From: Limisphaera sp026417315
Lineage (GTDB): Bacteria > Verrucomicrobiota > Verrucomicrobiia > Limisphaerales > Limisphaeraceae
NCBI RefSeq assembly: GCF_049537125.1
Contig: NZ_JBMVQY010000001.1
Location: forward strand, 2,051,170 to 2,115,169
Direction: 5' to 3'
Length of the DNA stretch: 64,000 nt
The position numbers and the translations under genes are program-made. The notes under the pieces are model-generated. The model saw nothing but the letters and a program-made list of their open reading frames with translations, was not told the origin of the DNA and did no database searches. Positions 39,484-49,812 of this stretch are shown piece by piece (positions within the stretch are counted from its first letter, which is position 1; the number at the start of each line of letters is the position of its first letter).

Positions 39484-39903
39484 AAGAACTGGCGTGCGCC
39501 CCGAGGGGACCTGTGGGACCTTTCGGGCGTGTGCTTCGGGCCCGCAAGAGGTTCCGGCTCAACCTGGAGCGGGTCCATTTGCCCGATCTGCCGGAGGACC
39601 GCGGCGCCTCCCGGGGAAGACGGATGCCGGACCTCGCGCGGATTCAGCGGGCATGCGCGTCCATCCGGCTCCGAGTTTTCCTTGACACCCCTTTCTGGCG
39701 TGTTAGACAAGGCGGCGGTATGCTCCACGCCGGGATCCAGACCCGAGTTCGTGTGAGGCATCATTACGCCGCGGGTGTACTCCCTCGCCGGCGGCGGTGC
39801 GGTCGGAGTCCCGCGGGAGTCTCTGAACCATCAAACCCGACAACCCATCTGCTCTGCCTGTCGATTCTGTGCAGGCGGCAGGAACGCCAGAAGGACCCCA
39901 GCC
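39484..39903. other. Intergenic region upstream of the PA14/Ig protein
   Basis: No gene is supported. It contains a likely promoter at 39682-39709 for the downstream surface-protein gene. Confidence 0.5.
39682..39709 (+). promoter_or_regulatory. Candidate sigma-70 promoter for the PA14/Ig protein
   Basis: A perfect TTGACA (39682-39687) is followed after 16 bases by TAGACA (39704-39709). The -10 match is moderate. It lies 194 bases before the start codon. Confidence 0.4.
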
Positions 39904-42900
39904 ATGAGAATCCTCCGCAACTTGGTTCTGTGTGCGACCCTGGGAATCGGAACCACCCTGTGGGCGGCGAACATCGCGTGGGTCAGCTTCCATCCAGCCG
40001 ATAACTCTCCGTCGAGCGGTGCGTCCGGCCTGGGCTTTACGAACGCGCCCGATGCACCTTACACGCAGCTCCTGCGTGCCAACGGACACACCGTGACCCG
40101 GGTCGTGGTGTTCGACAACGCCACGCCGGAAACGGTGGGCTTCCTGAACCAGTACGATCTGGTGATCATCAGTCGGTCTGTGAACAGCGGGTTCTTTGAG
40201 ACGGCGACAGAGAATGCCGCATGGCACGGACTGCGTGCGCCCGTTATGATCCTGGGCGGCTACGTGTTGCGGAACAACCGCCTCGGCTTCACCACCGGCA
40301 CCACCATTCCCGACACGGCCACTTATGACCTGCGCCTGCGGGTCAACGATCCGTCCCATCCCATCTTCTCGGGCATTCAACTGGATGCGAACAACGTGAC
40401 GGTGCAGCCGTATGCCACGATCATGGAGTGGAACGGGGTGGTGCAGCGCGGCATCTCGGTCAACACCGATCCCGTGGCCGGTGGGGGTCGGGTCCTGGCC
40501 GTGGTCGGGAGCGAAGGCGACCCGGCGTATAATGGCATGATCATCGGGGAGTGGGACAAGGGAGCGGTGATGGCCGGAGCGGGGAATGCCACGCTGGGAG
40601 GACCGCGCATGGTGTTCCTCACCGGCAGCCGGGAGGCGGCCGGCCAGTCTTCCGAGATCGCCGGCATGTACGATCTGATCGGCATCGGCCCCCAGTTGTT
40701 CCTGAACGCCGTCAGCTACATGGCGGCCAAGGCACCTCCGCCCCCACCGGATCTGGCGGTGGTGAGCAGCACGGTGGGCGATGTCACCGGCAGTGAGGGC
40801 AGTCTGCTGACCTTCAGTTTTGTAGTGACCAACCGGACCCTGGCCAATGCACTCCTGGGTCCCGGCAATTATCAGTGGTACATCAACGACCAGCCGGTCA
40901 CCAACGCGACGGGCAGCCAGTATTCGTTCATTCCGAGTGTCGTCCAGAGCGGCCTGCGCATCTACTGCCGTGCCGCTGTCGGTGAGACAGCGTTGCTGAG
41001 CGCCACTGGCACCGTCACCGTGGTCACCGGCTCGGAGAGCACCGGCTACCTCAAATGGGAGTACTATCCGGGTCGCACCCTCACTGATTTGCGCTCCGGC
41101 AACCACGGCCGGCCGGCACAGATCCGCGCTCTGACTGCGTTCGACGGTCCCCAGAACTTTGCCGACAACTACGCCAGCCGGATCAGTGGACTGTTCGTGC
41201 CGCCGGTCACGGGGAACTATGTGTTTTTCATCGCTGCGGACGATGATGCCGACCTGTATCTGGGCACCAACGCCAGCCCGGCCAGCAAACGCCTGATCGC
41301 CCAGCAGGAAGGTTGGTCGGGCCGGAACAACTGGATCACCCACGGGGGTGGTGGCAGTGCCATCGCCTGGTCGCAGAAGCGCTCCGATATGTGGAGTCCT
41401 GACGGCGGCATGAACCAGCCGTACAACGCGGGCATCCCGTTGGTGGCCGGGCAGAAGTACTGGATCGAAGCCGTTCATCGGGAAGGCGGTGGCGGAGACA
41501 ATCTGGGCGTTTACTTCATCCTCAAAGGTTCGAGTGACCCGGTGGACGGCGAACCTTCGAACCTGACGAACGGCGTCATTCGGATGCTGACGTGGACGCC
41601 GAGGACGCTGACGATCACGCGGCAGCCGCAGTCGGTGACGCAGTGGGAGGGCCTGGATGTGACGTTCAGCGTGGAGGTCTCGACCGATGCGGAGCTCACG
41701 CCCGCGTACCAGTGGCAGCGCAACGGAGTGGACCTGCCCGGCCGTACAGGTCCGACGCTCAACCTCGTGGCCTCCATGGCCGACAACGGCGCTCGGTATC
41801 GTTGCGTGGTCAGCATCCCCGGCACGGGATTGACCGTCACCAGTGACGAGGCCACCTTGACGGTGCAGCAGTCGGTCTTCATCCCGGGGATTGTTCGGCG
41901 CGAGATGTGGGGGCCCGGCAACAGCAGCGTGACGCGCGTGATGGTGGAGAACAACCAGGCCGGGCCGCCCGACCTGCGGGATTTCCTGACCACGATCGAC
42001 CTGGACTCGCTGGGCGACAACTACGTGCAGCGCTTGAGCACGTGGTTCGTGCCGCCGACGACCGGTCGGTATGTGTTCTACCTGTCCTCCGACGACGACA
42101 GCGACTTGTTCCTCAGCACGGATGAGAACGAGGCCAACAAGCGGCTGATTGCGCAGCAGCCTTCGTGGAACGGCACGCGTGCCTGGCAATCCGGCAACAA
42201 TGTCTCGCAACGCAACTCCGACACGTTCGTGGCACCGGATGGGAGCATGCCCGGCCAGGGCGGCATCCCGCTGACCGCGGGGCAGCGATACTACTTGGAA
42301 GTCGTGCAGCATGAGGGCACGGGCGGCGACAACGTAGCAGTGTACTACACGCTGTACGGCGAGCCGGCGCCTACGGATGGGACCCCGTCGAATCTGCGGG
42401 GCAACGTGATCGGGCTGAAACTGCCGGCGCCCACCTCGCTGAGCATCACGCAGCAGCCGCAGAACACCACGGTGCGCGCTTGGCATCCGGCGGTGTTCAC
42501 CATCGGCGTGGCCACGGATGCGATTTATCCGCCCACCTATCAGTGGCGGCGCAACGGCCAGCCGATCGCCAACGCCACCAGCACCGTGTACTCCTTCGTC
42601 ACCTCGACCAACGACAACGGGGCGACGTTCGACTGCGTGGTGACGCTGTCGCAGTACGGATCGGTGACCAGCCAGGTGGCCGCGGTGTCGGTGTTGACCG
42701 ACACCGTCTTCGTGCCGGGCCAACTGAAGGTGGAGCACTTCCCGGGTGCCGGGTTTGACGCGGTGCTCTACGGCAACGTGGGCTTGGCGCCGGTGATCAC
42801 GAACTGGACGATCTTCGAGTCGCCCACCAACATGGCCGACAACTACACGCGTCGGGTGAGCGGGTTCTTCATCCCGCCGCAGACCGGCGACTATGTGTTC

Positions 42901-43452
42901 TTCATCAGTTCGGATGACGAGAGCCGGCTGTTCATCAGCACCAACAGCGATCAGCCGGCGGCCAAGGTGTGGGTAGCGCATCAGCCCAGTTGGAACGACG
43001 CTCGAATGTGGGTGTCTGGCGATAATGCCACTCAGCGTCGTTCGGACCAGTTCACGCCGGACGGTGGGGCCAATTATCCGTATGCCCAAGGCATCCGCTT
43101 GGAAGCCGGTCGGCGTTATTACATCGAGGCGATCCAGCGAGAAGGCGGCGGTGGGGACAACCTGGCCGTCACCTTCAAGCTGATGAATGAGAATGATCCG
43201 CTGGATGGGGATGCGCCGCGCCTGACCGGGAATGTGATCGGGTACATGGCCGAGCCTGCGCCGGTGGAGCCGCCGGTGCTGACGGTGGGGCGGCAGGGCA
43301 ACAACGTGGTGATCTCGTGGAGTCCGGCCGGTGGGCGGCTGGAGAGCAGTCGGGTGCTCGGGCCGGAAGCGGTTTGGACGACGGAAACGACGGCCAATCC
43401 GGCGGTGATTCCGATCACGGACACGAACAAGTACTTCCGGGTGGTGCGGTAG
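39904..43452 (+). CDS. Large secreted protein with three PA14-like domains and Ig-like domains
   Basis: Protein of 1182 residues with a signal peptide (NLVLCATLGIGTTLWAAN). An N-terminal domain of about 250 residues resembles a ThuA/glutamine-amidotransferase-like fold (YDLVIISRSVNSGFF, VMILGGYVL). Then Ig-like segments (ITQQPQNTTVRAWHPAVF, TYQWRRNGQPI) alternate with three copies of a PA14-like module, each with YVFFIxxDDDxxLxLxTxxxP, WxxGxN and YYIExxxxEGGGGDNL. PA14 modules usually bind carbohydrates. It ends with the shared tail domain (VVISWSPAGGRLESSRVL to KYFRVVR). The ATG at 39904 has AGAAGGA about 10 bases upstream. Probably a surface glycan-binding protein. Confidence 0.88.
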   Translation: MRILRNLVLCATLGIGTTLWAANIAWVSFHPADNSPSSGASGLGFTNAPDAPYTQLLRANGHTVTRVVVFDNATPETVGFLNQYDLVIISRSVNSGFFETATENAAWHGLRAPVMILGGYVLRNNRLGFTTGTTIPDTATYDLRLRVNDPSHPIFSGIQLDANNVTVQPYATIMEWNGVVQRGISVNTDPVAGGGRVLAVVGSEGDPAYNGMIIGEWDKGAVMAGAGNATLGGPRMVFLTGSREAAGQSSEIAGMYDLIGIGPQLFLNAVSYMAAKAPPPPPDLAVVSSTVGDVTGSEGSLLTFSFVVTNRTLANALLGPGNYQWYINDQPVTNATGSQYSFIPSVVQSGLRIYCRAAVGETALLSATGTVTVVTGSESTGYLKWEYYPGRTLTDLRSGNHGRPAQIRALTAFDGPQNFADNYASRISGLFVPPVTGNYVFFIAADDDADLYLGTNASPASKRLIAQQEGWSGRNNWITHGGGGSAIAWSQKRSDMWSPDGGMNQPYNAGIPLVAGQKYWIEAVHREGGGGDNLGVYFILKGSSDPVDGEPSNLTNGVIRMLTWTPRTLTITRQPQSVTQWEGLDVTFSVEVSTDAELTPAYQWQRNGVDLPGRTGPTLNLVASMADNGARYRCVVSIPGTGLTVTSDEATLTVQQSVFIPGIVRREMWGPGNSSVTRVMVENNQAGPPDLRDFLTTIDLDSLGDNYVQRLSTWFVPPTTGRYVFYLSSDDDSDLFLSTDENEANKRLIAQQPSWNGTRAWQSGNNVSQRNSDTFVAPDGSMPGQGGIPLTAGQRYYLEVVQHEGTGGDNVAVYYTLYGEPAPTDGTPSNLRGNVIGLKLPAPTSLSITQQPQNTTVRAWHPAVFTIGVATDAIYPPTYQWRRNGQPIANATSTVYSFVTSTNDNGATFDCVVTLSQYGSVTSQVAAVSVLTDTVFVPGQLKVEHFPGAGFDAVLYGNVGLAPVITNWTIFESPTNMADNYTRRVSGFFIPPQTGDYVFFISSDDESRLFISTNSDQPAAKVWVAHQPSWNDARMWVSGDNATQRRSDQFTPDGGANYPYAQGIRLEAGRRYYIEAIQREGGGGDNLAVTFKLMNENDPLDGDAPRLTGNVIGYMAEPAPVEPPVLTVGRQGNNVVISWSPAGGRLESSRVLGPEAVWTTETTANPAVIPITDTNKYFRVVR

Positions 43453-45154
43453 GCGCGGCGGGTAAGCCGGTCTCCCAAGCCAGCCGGTAACAGGTTACGC
43501 GGGGTCGGGTCGGCGAGAAGCGGACCCGGCCCCGGTCGTTTTCCGCGGGCATTGCTGACCGCCGAATGAGGCAGTGGCGGGGATTTCTCCAGCCTCCGGT
43601 GCGTGAGCCGCATTCGATGTCGCGTTTTGCAAGCACGCTCTGAAATCTCTGGTCGCGCTGCGCAGTGGCACGGTTCGGGGGGCTCGAAGGGGTCGGGTCC
43701 TGTTTGCGGCAAATACGTCGGAGGCGCGGCTGGTCGACTCGAGCGAGTCAAGTTTTGCCATCTCCAGGGAAGGCTACATGCGGGATTTCCGTGCCGTGCA
43801 GCGGTGATGGATCAAGGCCCTCGCAGGGATGGGACCGGGCCGGCCCGGAACCAGGCCTCCGTGTACACCGGCAAAAAATGTTGCAAGATGGCCAATCACC
43901 GCGAAGCAGTCTCGAGCAAGCCGTCGCAAACTGCTGGCGCAACGTGGTTCTGGCATCCGAGTGCAAGGGTGCCGCCGCTGGGGAGTTGCGAGTGTCCGGG
44001 AAGATCGCCGGCAGCCATCTGCGGGGTTTGAGAGAGGGGTTCAGCTGCGGCGATGGTGCATGGGGTTGCATGGGGCCCGGCGCTCGAGGGTAGCGGCCGG
44101 TAGGGGTTCAGCGGGTGCCAGAACCACTCTTTTTCTCTGCAGAGCTCGAAGGTCCCGGTTCCTCATGTCCGAAGCCCCGGGCGCTCCGCGCAAGCGCGCG
44201 GGCAGAACCCGGCCTTACAGCCTGCGGGACGCTTCGGGTGGTTTCGGATCACAAGATGGACAACCTCCTTTCTTGCCGACTGCGAGCCGAAAGGGGCTGC
44301 GATGTCGGAAAAGGGTCGGGGCGATTCAGGGGACGGCAAAGGGGGATACGTGGTGGGGACGGCGCGTCCGAAGACCGCATTCCACCAGCGCGAGCAAGCC
44401 GCGCCGGACAGCCCGCGGATCATGGAGGAGAAAAAGGCGACTACGGGGCAAAAGTCCGGCCGGACGGATGCAACCTCCTCAGAGGGATCCGTCGTTTTCC
44501 GCGTGCGCCGGGCCGTTTGCCTCTGAAGGCCCGGTTTTGCCACCCCTGCCATATGGGTGGCACGACCCTCTTCTCGTGGTTGGATCGTTTTGTCTCCGAG
44601 GCGTCCTGTTCGCGACCTCCGCAGGCTGGTCTCCGTCGGTGGTGTGAAAAGCGGGTCGAACCGAACGAGCGGACGGTCCACTCGGGGATCCGTGGCCTCC
44701 GAGAGCCCCTCCTGCCAGGCTTGACAACTCCTCCACGAGCCGCGTCTGAAGCTGGTGTGTGGCCAACCCTGTGCCCCCGATCACGTCCGGACCAGTGCCT
44801 CCGGCGGGTGAGATCCCTGACGGACGGGGAATCCATGTCAGGAACCCAGGTTGGCCTGACGGGCTTTACCAAGAGCCGCGGTCGAGGCCGTTCTATTGTC
44901 CTCGGGTTCCGGCCCAGGCACCCCTCAACGGGTGCAAGGACGGGACTTGCGAAGCGAGAACTGTGCCTCATGCTCCGCGAAGTGAGCGACAGGAGATTGT
45001 GTCGGCAAAGCCTCAGCCGCCGAGTCTCTTCAGCTCCGCGTAAGTGGGGTCTGAGGTTGGCCCCTCGCTGCGCGCGGTGGGTCGAGCCCCGGCAGCCTGC
45101 GACATGCCAAGCTCGGGACTTTCGCTTCTTTCCGGTTGCGACCAGAATGCACCC
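43453..45154. other. 1.7-kb intergenic region without a recognised gene
   Basis: Apart from the terminator at 43501-43541, no feature is supported. Several frames on both strands overlap here but have R/P/G-rich, low-information translations and no ribosome sites. It is the longest empty stretch in the window. Confidence 0.5.
43501..43541 (+). terminator. Terminator of the PA14/Ig protein gene
   Basis: An 11-bp stem (43501-43511 with 43523-43533, one G-U pair) with an 11-base loop is followed by GGTCGTTTTCC, 48 bases after the stop codon. Confidence 0.75.
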
Positions 45155-46654
45155 ATGCCTTTGCCAGTGCGCGTCTGCGGGTCCGGCGGGATTGCTCTGG
45201 GAATCGTCGTGACATGGGTTTGTGGCGTGGATTGGAGCCTCGGCGCAGCAACCTCCGCGGGCCCGGAAGCCCCGACTGCCGGTCCTGCGCCCACAACTTG
45301 GACCACCGAGCAGGATCACAGGCACATGCTGGAGCAGCTCGGAATCCGACGGTTGCGTCCCGGACCGAGTGCCCGTGTCGGCCTGCCCAACTCCGCCAAC
45401 TACGATCCCGCCAGGGCCAATCCGTTCCCGGAGCTCCCTGATCCCCTGCGGTTGAACGACGGGCGCAGGGTGACCTCGGCCGAAATGTGGTGGCAACTGC
45501 GCCGACCGGAAATCGTCGAGGCATTCGAGCGCGAAATTTACGGTCGGGTGCCGAAGGATGTGCCTCCGGTTCGGTGGCAGATCACCACCCAGGCCACGGA
45601 TCGCCTCGTGGGGAACGTTCCGGTGCTGGCCCGGCGGCTGGTGGGGACCGTGGACAACAGCGCCTGTCCCGACATCGAAGTCAATATCCAGCTCACCGTG
45701 GTGACGCCGCTGCACGCCGCCGAGCCTGTTCCCGTACTCATCATGTTCGGGGCGTTCGGATGGGACGGGTTTCCACGGCGACCCGAGGAAACTGGGCCAG
45801 CCTCCAGCCGGCTCGCGCCCGCCGGGCCCCGGGCCACGGATCCGCCCTCCACTGAACAATTGATTGCCGCCGGGTGGGGCTACGCGGTTCTCAATCCCAC
45901 CAGCATTCAACCTGATCACGGCGCAGGCTTGACCCGTGGCATCATCGGTTTGGTCAATCGCGGTCGCCCGCGCAAACCGGACGACTGGGGGGCCTTGCGC
46001 GCATGGGCCTGGGGCGCCGCTCGGGCGCTGGACTACCTGGAGACGGATCCGACCGTGGACTGGCGCAAGGTGGGCATCGAAGGGGTCTCGCGCTACGGCA
46101 AGGCCGCGCTGGTGGCGCTGGCGTTCGAGCCGCGGTTTGCCATGGGACTGATCGGTTCTTCCGGGGCCGGGGGCGCCAAGCTGCTGCGGCGCAATTTCGG
46201 GGAAACCATCGAAAACCTTGCCTCGTCGGCGGAGTATCACTGGTTCGCGGGCAACTTTTTGAAGTACGCGGCAGCCGAGGCGGACTTCGGATTCCGCAAC
46301 GCAGGGGATCTGCCCGTGGATGCCCATCAACTCATTGCGCTGTGTGCCCCGCGTCTGGTGTTTCTCAGTTACGGCATTCCGGAAAAAGGCGACGCCTTGT
46401 GGCTGGATCAGCAGGGCAGTTTCATGGCCGCGGTGGCGGCCGGCCCGGTGTTTCGGCTTTTGGGGGTCCCGGACCTGGGTGTCACCGACGACTACCGCAC
46501 CGCGCAAATGCCACCGGTGAATCACGGTTTGCTGGACGGGCACCTGGCCTGGCGCCAACACGATGGCGGGCATGAAACCCGCTCGAACATGAAGCACTTC
46601 ATCGCCTGGGCCAATCGATGGCTTTCCCAACGGGGCGGACCTGCGGTTCGGTGA
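45155..46654 (+). CDS. CE15-like (glucuronoyl esterase type) alpha/beta hydrolase
   Basis: Exported serine hydrolase of about 499 residues. The nucleophile motif GVSRYGKAALVAL (residues about 310-322) is the G-x-S-R-x-G-K signature of CE15 glucuronoyl esterases, which cut ester links between lignin and glucuronic acid on xylan. The catalytic histidine is probably in HDGGHETRSNMKHF near the C-terminus, and the acid lies in between. The conserved front part (EVNIQLTVVTPLHAAEPVPVLIMFGAFGW) fits the family. The start at 45155 gives a hydrophobic signal-like N-terminus; the frame is open upstream to 45044, so the start is uncertain. It is monocistronic. Confidence 0.82.
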   Translation: MPLPVRVCGSGGIALGIVVTWVCGVDWSLGAATSAGPEAPTAGPAPTTWTTEQDHRHMLEQLGIRRLRPGPSARVGLPNSANYDPARANPFPELPDPLRLNDGRRVTSAEMWWQLRRPEIVEAFEREIYGRVPKDVPPVRWQITTQATDRLVGNVPVLARRLVGTVDNSACPDIEVNIQLTVVTPLHAAEPVPVLIMFGAFGWDGFPRRPEETGPASSRLAPAGPRATDPPSTEQLIAAGWGYAVLNPTSIQPDHGAGLTRGIIGLVNRGRPRKPDDWGALRAWAWGAARALDYLETDPTVDWRKVGIEGVSRYGKAALVALAFEPRFAMGLIGSSGAGGAKLLRRNFGETIENLASSAEYHWFAGNFLKYAAAEADFGFRNAGDLPVDAHQLIALCAPRLVFLSYGIPEKGDALWLDQQGSFMAAVAAGPVFRLLGVPDLGVTDDYRTAQMPPVNHGLLDGHLAWRQHDGGHETRSNMKHFIAWANRWLSQRGGPAVR

Positions 46655-47023
46655 TCCCGTCTTTCCTTTCGGGATGGCGTTCCCCATCGTGCTCCGTGCC
46701 GGCTAGGCGCGCGCCGCGATGCCAACGTGGTGCCCCCGGGCCACTGCGGCTGTCCGAACTGCGGACGGCAGAATCAGGCGGCCGAGGGCGATCCTGAAGA
46801 CAGCTACGGACACAGGTCCGGGCCCGCGGGTCATCCACGGGCTGGACGTGCGGCGGGGCGGCCCGGTGCAGGGGCGCGCCGCAGATGTTCCGGCAGGCCC
46901 GCCTGCACGTCGGATGTTCGTCGACTTGTCGGTCGGCGGTCCGGCGGGTGCATCCGTGTTCCAGTCGGCAATGCCTCGGGCAGTACTCGGAGCGCTGCAG
47001 CCTTCCGAGCCCGCCGCGTGTCA
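46655..47023. other. Intergenic region between convergent genes
   Basis: Nothing is supported here. A CPNCGRQNQ-like stretch in one plus frame has no start, no ribosome site and no continuation. Confidence 0.5.
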
Positions 47024-48610
47024 TCATTCATCGACGGATCGCCCCTGGGCCGAAGAGGAAGCGTTGGACCGGGTGAGATCCCGGAGCAGCGCATCCATCT
47101 TGCGTTGGACCGATTCATCCATCCGGATCAGGGGCGGCCAGGGCCGCTTGAACCCTTCCCCGGGCAGTTTGCGGGTGGCGTCGATCCCCAGCTTGGTGCC
47201 AATGCCCAGCTCGCTGGTGGCGTGATCGAGGACATCGGCCGGGCCCCGGGTAAAGATGCAATCCCGGTGCGGGTCGGTATTGGCGCAGAGGCGGAACAGC
47301 ACCTCCCGGGTGTCGTGTACGTTCACGTCGTCGTCCACAACCACGATGTACTTGGTGAACATCATTTGGCCCATGCCCCAGAGCCCGTGCATGATTTTGT
47401 ACGCCTGCATCGGGTAGGTTTTTTTGATGCTGACAAACACGAGGTTGTGGAACACGCCCTCGGCGGGTAGGGCAATGTCCACGATCTCCGGGAAATTCAT
47501 TTTGAGCACGGGCAGGAACAGTTTCACGGAGGCGCTGCCCATGTAAAAGTCCTCCATGGGCGGGATGCCCACGATGGTGGCGGGATAGACAGCGTCCTTG
47601 CGGTGCGTGATGGCGGTAATGTGAAACACGGGGTACGGCTCGGGCAGCGAGTAGAATCCCGTGTGATCGCCAAATGGACCCTCCTCGCGAAGCGGCTCCC
47701 GTGGGTCCACGTAGCCTTCCAGGACCAGATCTGCGTTGGCCGGCACTTCGAGATCGCAGGTTAGGCACGGGACCAGTTCCACCGATTTTTTGCGCAAATA
47801 CCCTGCCAGGAGGAACTCGTCCAGGCCGTCCGGCAGGGGCGCAGTGGCGGCGAAGGTGTAGACCGGGTCGCCGCCCAAAAAAACCGCCACGGGCATGCGC
47901 CGACCCTGTTCGTAGTAGCGCCGTCCGTGCCGGGCCGCGACTTTTTGCAACTGCCAGTGCATGCCGGTGGTGCGGTCGTCGTAAACCTGCATGCGATACA
48001 TCCCGACATTGCGTTCCCCGGTGTCCGGATCCCGCGTAACCACGCAGGGCAGCGTGATGAACCGGCCGGCGTCCAAGGGCCAGCATTTGAGAATCGGCAG
48101 GTCCAGCAAAGTCGGGACGGGTGCGGTTCGGGCTGCTTCGGGATCCGCAAGAATGTCCGGGGCTTTGGGCCAGGGTTCGCTTCGCGGCGGCGGCGGTTCG
48201 AACTTGTGGACCACTTCCTGGCAGGGGCCGTCTTTGACTCGACGGGGCTTGGCGTGACGCAGGTCCAGCGCCTGCCCGAGCAGGCGAATCGCCTCGCGGA
48301 AGGACAAGGGGGGCTTGGCCTTCAGAAGGGCACCCAATTCGGCGGCCACCGCGTCCACACTTTCCGCGCCCAGGGCCAGGGCCATGCGTTTCCATGAGCC
48401 CAGCGTGTTGATGGCCACGGGAAAGGAAGAAACCTGCCCTTGGACGGTGGGCTGTTCGATGAGCAGCGCCCTGCCTCCTTCGGGGGCTTTCATTTGGCGA
48501 TCGGCCAGCGCCGTGATTTCCAGCTCCGTCGCCACCGGCTGGCGAATTCGAATCAACTCTCCTTCGGCTTCCAGGCGGGCAAGAAACTCTCGGAATGAAT
48601 CATACGCCAT
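47024..48610 (-). CDS. UbiD-family prenylated-FMN decarboxylase
   Basis: Protein of 528 residues that carries out reversible non-oxidative decarboxylation of aromatic or unsaturated acids using prenylated FMN. The diagnostic active-site segment EEGPFGDHTGFYSLPEPYPV (about residues 304-323) is present, along with FREFLARLEAEGELIRI at the N-terminus, LPCVVTRDPDTGERNVGMYR, and the metal/phosphate segment PAEGVFHNLVFVSIKKTYP. In menaquinone-making bacteria a UbiD homologue serves quinone synthesis, which is the likely role, but no ubiX or mqn genes are adjacent. The C-terminal 20 residues are S/R-rich. Confidence 0.92.
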   Translation of the reverse strand: MAYDSFREFLARLEAEGELIRIRQPVATELEITALADRQMKAPEGGRALLIEQPTVQGQVSSFPVAINTLGSWKRMALALGAESVDAVAAELGALLKAKPPLSFREAIRLLGQALDLRHAKPRRVKDGPCQEVVHKFEPPPPRSEPWPKAPDILADPEAARTAPVPTLLDLPILKCWPLDAGRFITLPCVVTRDPDTGERNVGMYRMQVYDDRTTGMHWQLQKVAARHGRRYYEQGRRMPVAVFLGGDPVYTFAATAPLPDGLDEFLLAGYLRKKSVELVPCLTCDLEVPANADLVLEGYVDPREPLREEGPFGDHTGFYSLPEPYPVFHITAITHRKDAVYPATIVGIPPMEDFYMGSASVKLFLPVLKMNFPEIVDIALPAEGVFHNLVFVSIKKTYPMQAYKIMHGLWGMGQMMFTKYIVVVDDDVNVHDTREVLFRLCANTDPHRDCIFTRGPADVLDHATSELGIGTKLGIDATRKLPGEGFKRPWPPLIRMDESVQRKMDALLRDLTRSNASSSAQGRSVDE

Positions 48611-49086
48611 GGCGCCAACCTAGGGGGCAAGGGTCGACCACACAAGCGCCCGTGGCGGAGTCGGGTGCGAAGGTTGCGTCGGGTTTCCCGCCTGCGGCTA
48701 TTGTGCTCGGTCCGAGATGGCCCAGGGAGTCGGCGCCGGGTTTGAATGTCGAATCGCGCCACCGATTCCCTCGTTTGCAAAAACTTTTGCCGCAGCACCT
48801 CCATGGTGTCGCGGGACCCGGTCGAGCAGCGCACAGCAGGAACGCGGAGACGATCCCGAGGTTGAGCGGCGCCCTTCCCGTTTTCCACCGGACCACCCGT
48901 TCGAGGGCCTTGCGGATCCCTGAAGATTCGCGGTGGATCGCCGTTTTACACCGGGCCGGAGCCTCGAAGGCCGGTGGCGGTCTCATGCCCGGGTGCGACA
49001 CCCTGGGGCGCGAGCGGCGCATTCCCCGCGCAATCGGACGCGAGCCCGGTCGCCGGCACGCACTCCGCCGGCGGCGCCCCCTGTTT
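48611..49086. other. Intergenic region between ubiD-like gene and pyrH
   Basis: No gene is supported. Overlapping frames on both strands have no recognisable features. Confidence 0.5.
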
Positions 49087-49812
49087 TCAGGCCGTGACCA
49101 GCGTGCCGACCTTCTCTCCCAGCACCACCCTGCGGAGGTTGTGAGGTTTGAACAGGTCGAACACGATGATCGGCATCTTGTTGTCCATGCAGAGGGTGAA
49201 GGCGGTCGAGTCCATCACCTTGAGCTGCCGTTGCAGGGCCTCGAGGTAGGTGATCTGATCGAACCGGCGGGCGTCGGGATACACGAGGGGATCGCGATCG
49301 TAGATGCCGTCCACCTTGGTGGCCTTGAGGATCACCTCGGCCCCGATTTCGTTGGCGCGCAGGGCCGCGGCGGTGTCGGTGGAAAAGTAGGGATTGCCGG
49401 TGCCGCCCCCGAAGATGACCACGCGCCCCTTCTCCAGGTGCCGCACCGCCCGGCGGCGAATAAACGGCTCGGCGATCTGGTGCATGGTGATGGCGCTTTG
49501 CACCCGGGTGGGCACGCCGAGTTGCTCCAGGGCATCTTGCAACGCCAGGGCATTGATGACCGTGGCCAACATGCCCATGTAATCGGCGGTGGCCCGTTCG
49601 ATACCCTTCTGGCTGCCGGCGACGCCCCGAAAAATGTTACCGCCGCCCAATACGACCACGACCTGCACGCCCAGGTCCCGGACTTCCCGGATCTGTTCGG
49701 CCATTTCGTGGACCGCCGCCGGGTCAATGCCCTGGCCCTCGGCCCCGCCCAGGGCCTCGCCACTCAACTTCAGCAGAATGCGTCGATAGCGTGGTTTTTG
49801 GCGACGTTTCAT
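49087..49812 (-). CDS. pyrH: UMP kinase
   Basis: Converts UMP and ATP to UDP and ADP in pyrimidine nucleotide synthesis; hexameric, of the amino-acid kinase fold. At 241 residues it has the usual length. Motifs: RILLKLSGEALGG at the N-terminus, VVVVLGGGNIFRG near residues 49-61, DYMGMLATVINALALQDALE, VVIFGGGTGNPYFSTDTAAALRA and KATKVDGIYDRDP. The ATG at 49812 is chosen over upstream TTG/ATG options because it begins the family N-terminus and a GGGGGCAGG stretch precedes it. The common neighbours tsf and frr are absent. Confidence 0.96.
   Translation of the reverse strand: MKRRQKPRYRRILLKLSGEALGGAEGQGIDPAAVHEMAEQIREVRDLGVQVVVVLGGGNIFRGVAGSQKGIERATADYMGMLATVINALALQDALEQLGVPTRVQSAITMHQIAEPFIRRRAVRHLEKGRVVIFGGGTGNPYFSTDTAAALRANEIGAEVILKATKVDGIYDRDPLVYPDARRFDQITYLEALQRQLKVMDSTAFTLCMDNKMPIIVFDLFKPHNLRRVVLGEKVGTLVTA

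Noticed and set aside
39703..43089. 1128-codon minus-strand frame opposite the PA14/Ig gene
   Set aside because: Shadow frame; the plus strand encodes recognisable PA14 and Ig domains.
44441..46687. 748-codon minus-strand frame opposite the CE15-like gene
   Set aside because: Shadow of the esterase gene extended through a gene-free region; no recognised motif.
46727..47470. Plus-strand frame with CPNCGRQNQ zinc-ribbon-like start
   Set aside because: Most of it is antisense to the UbiD-family gene and the Cys motif has no second half.
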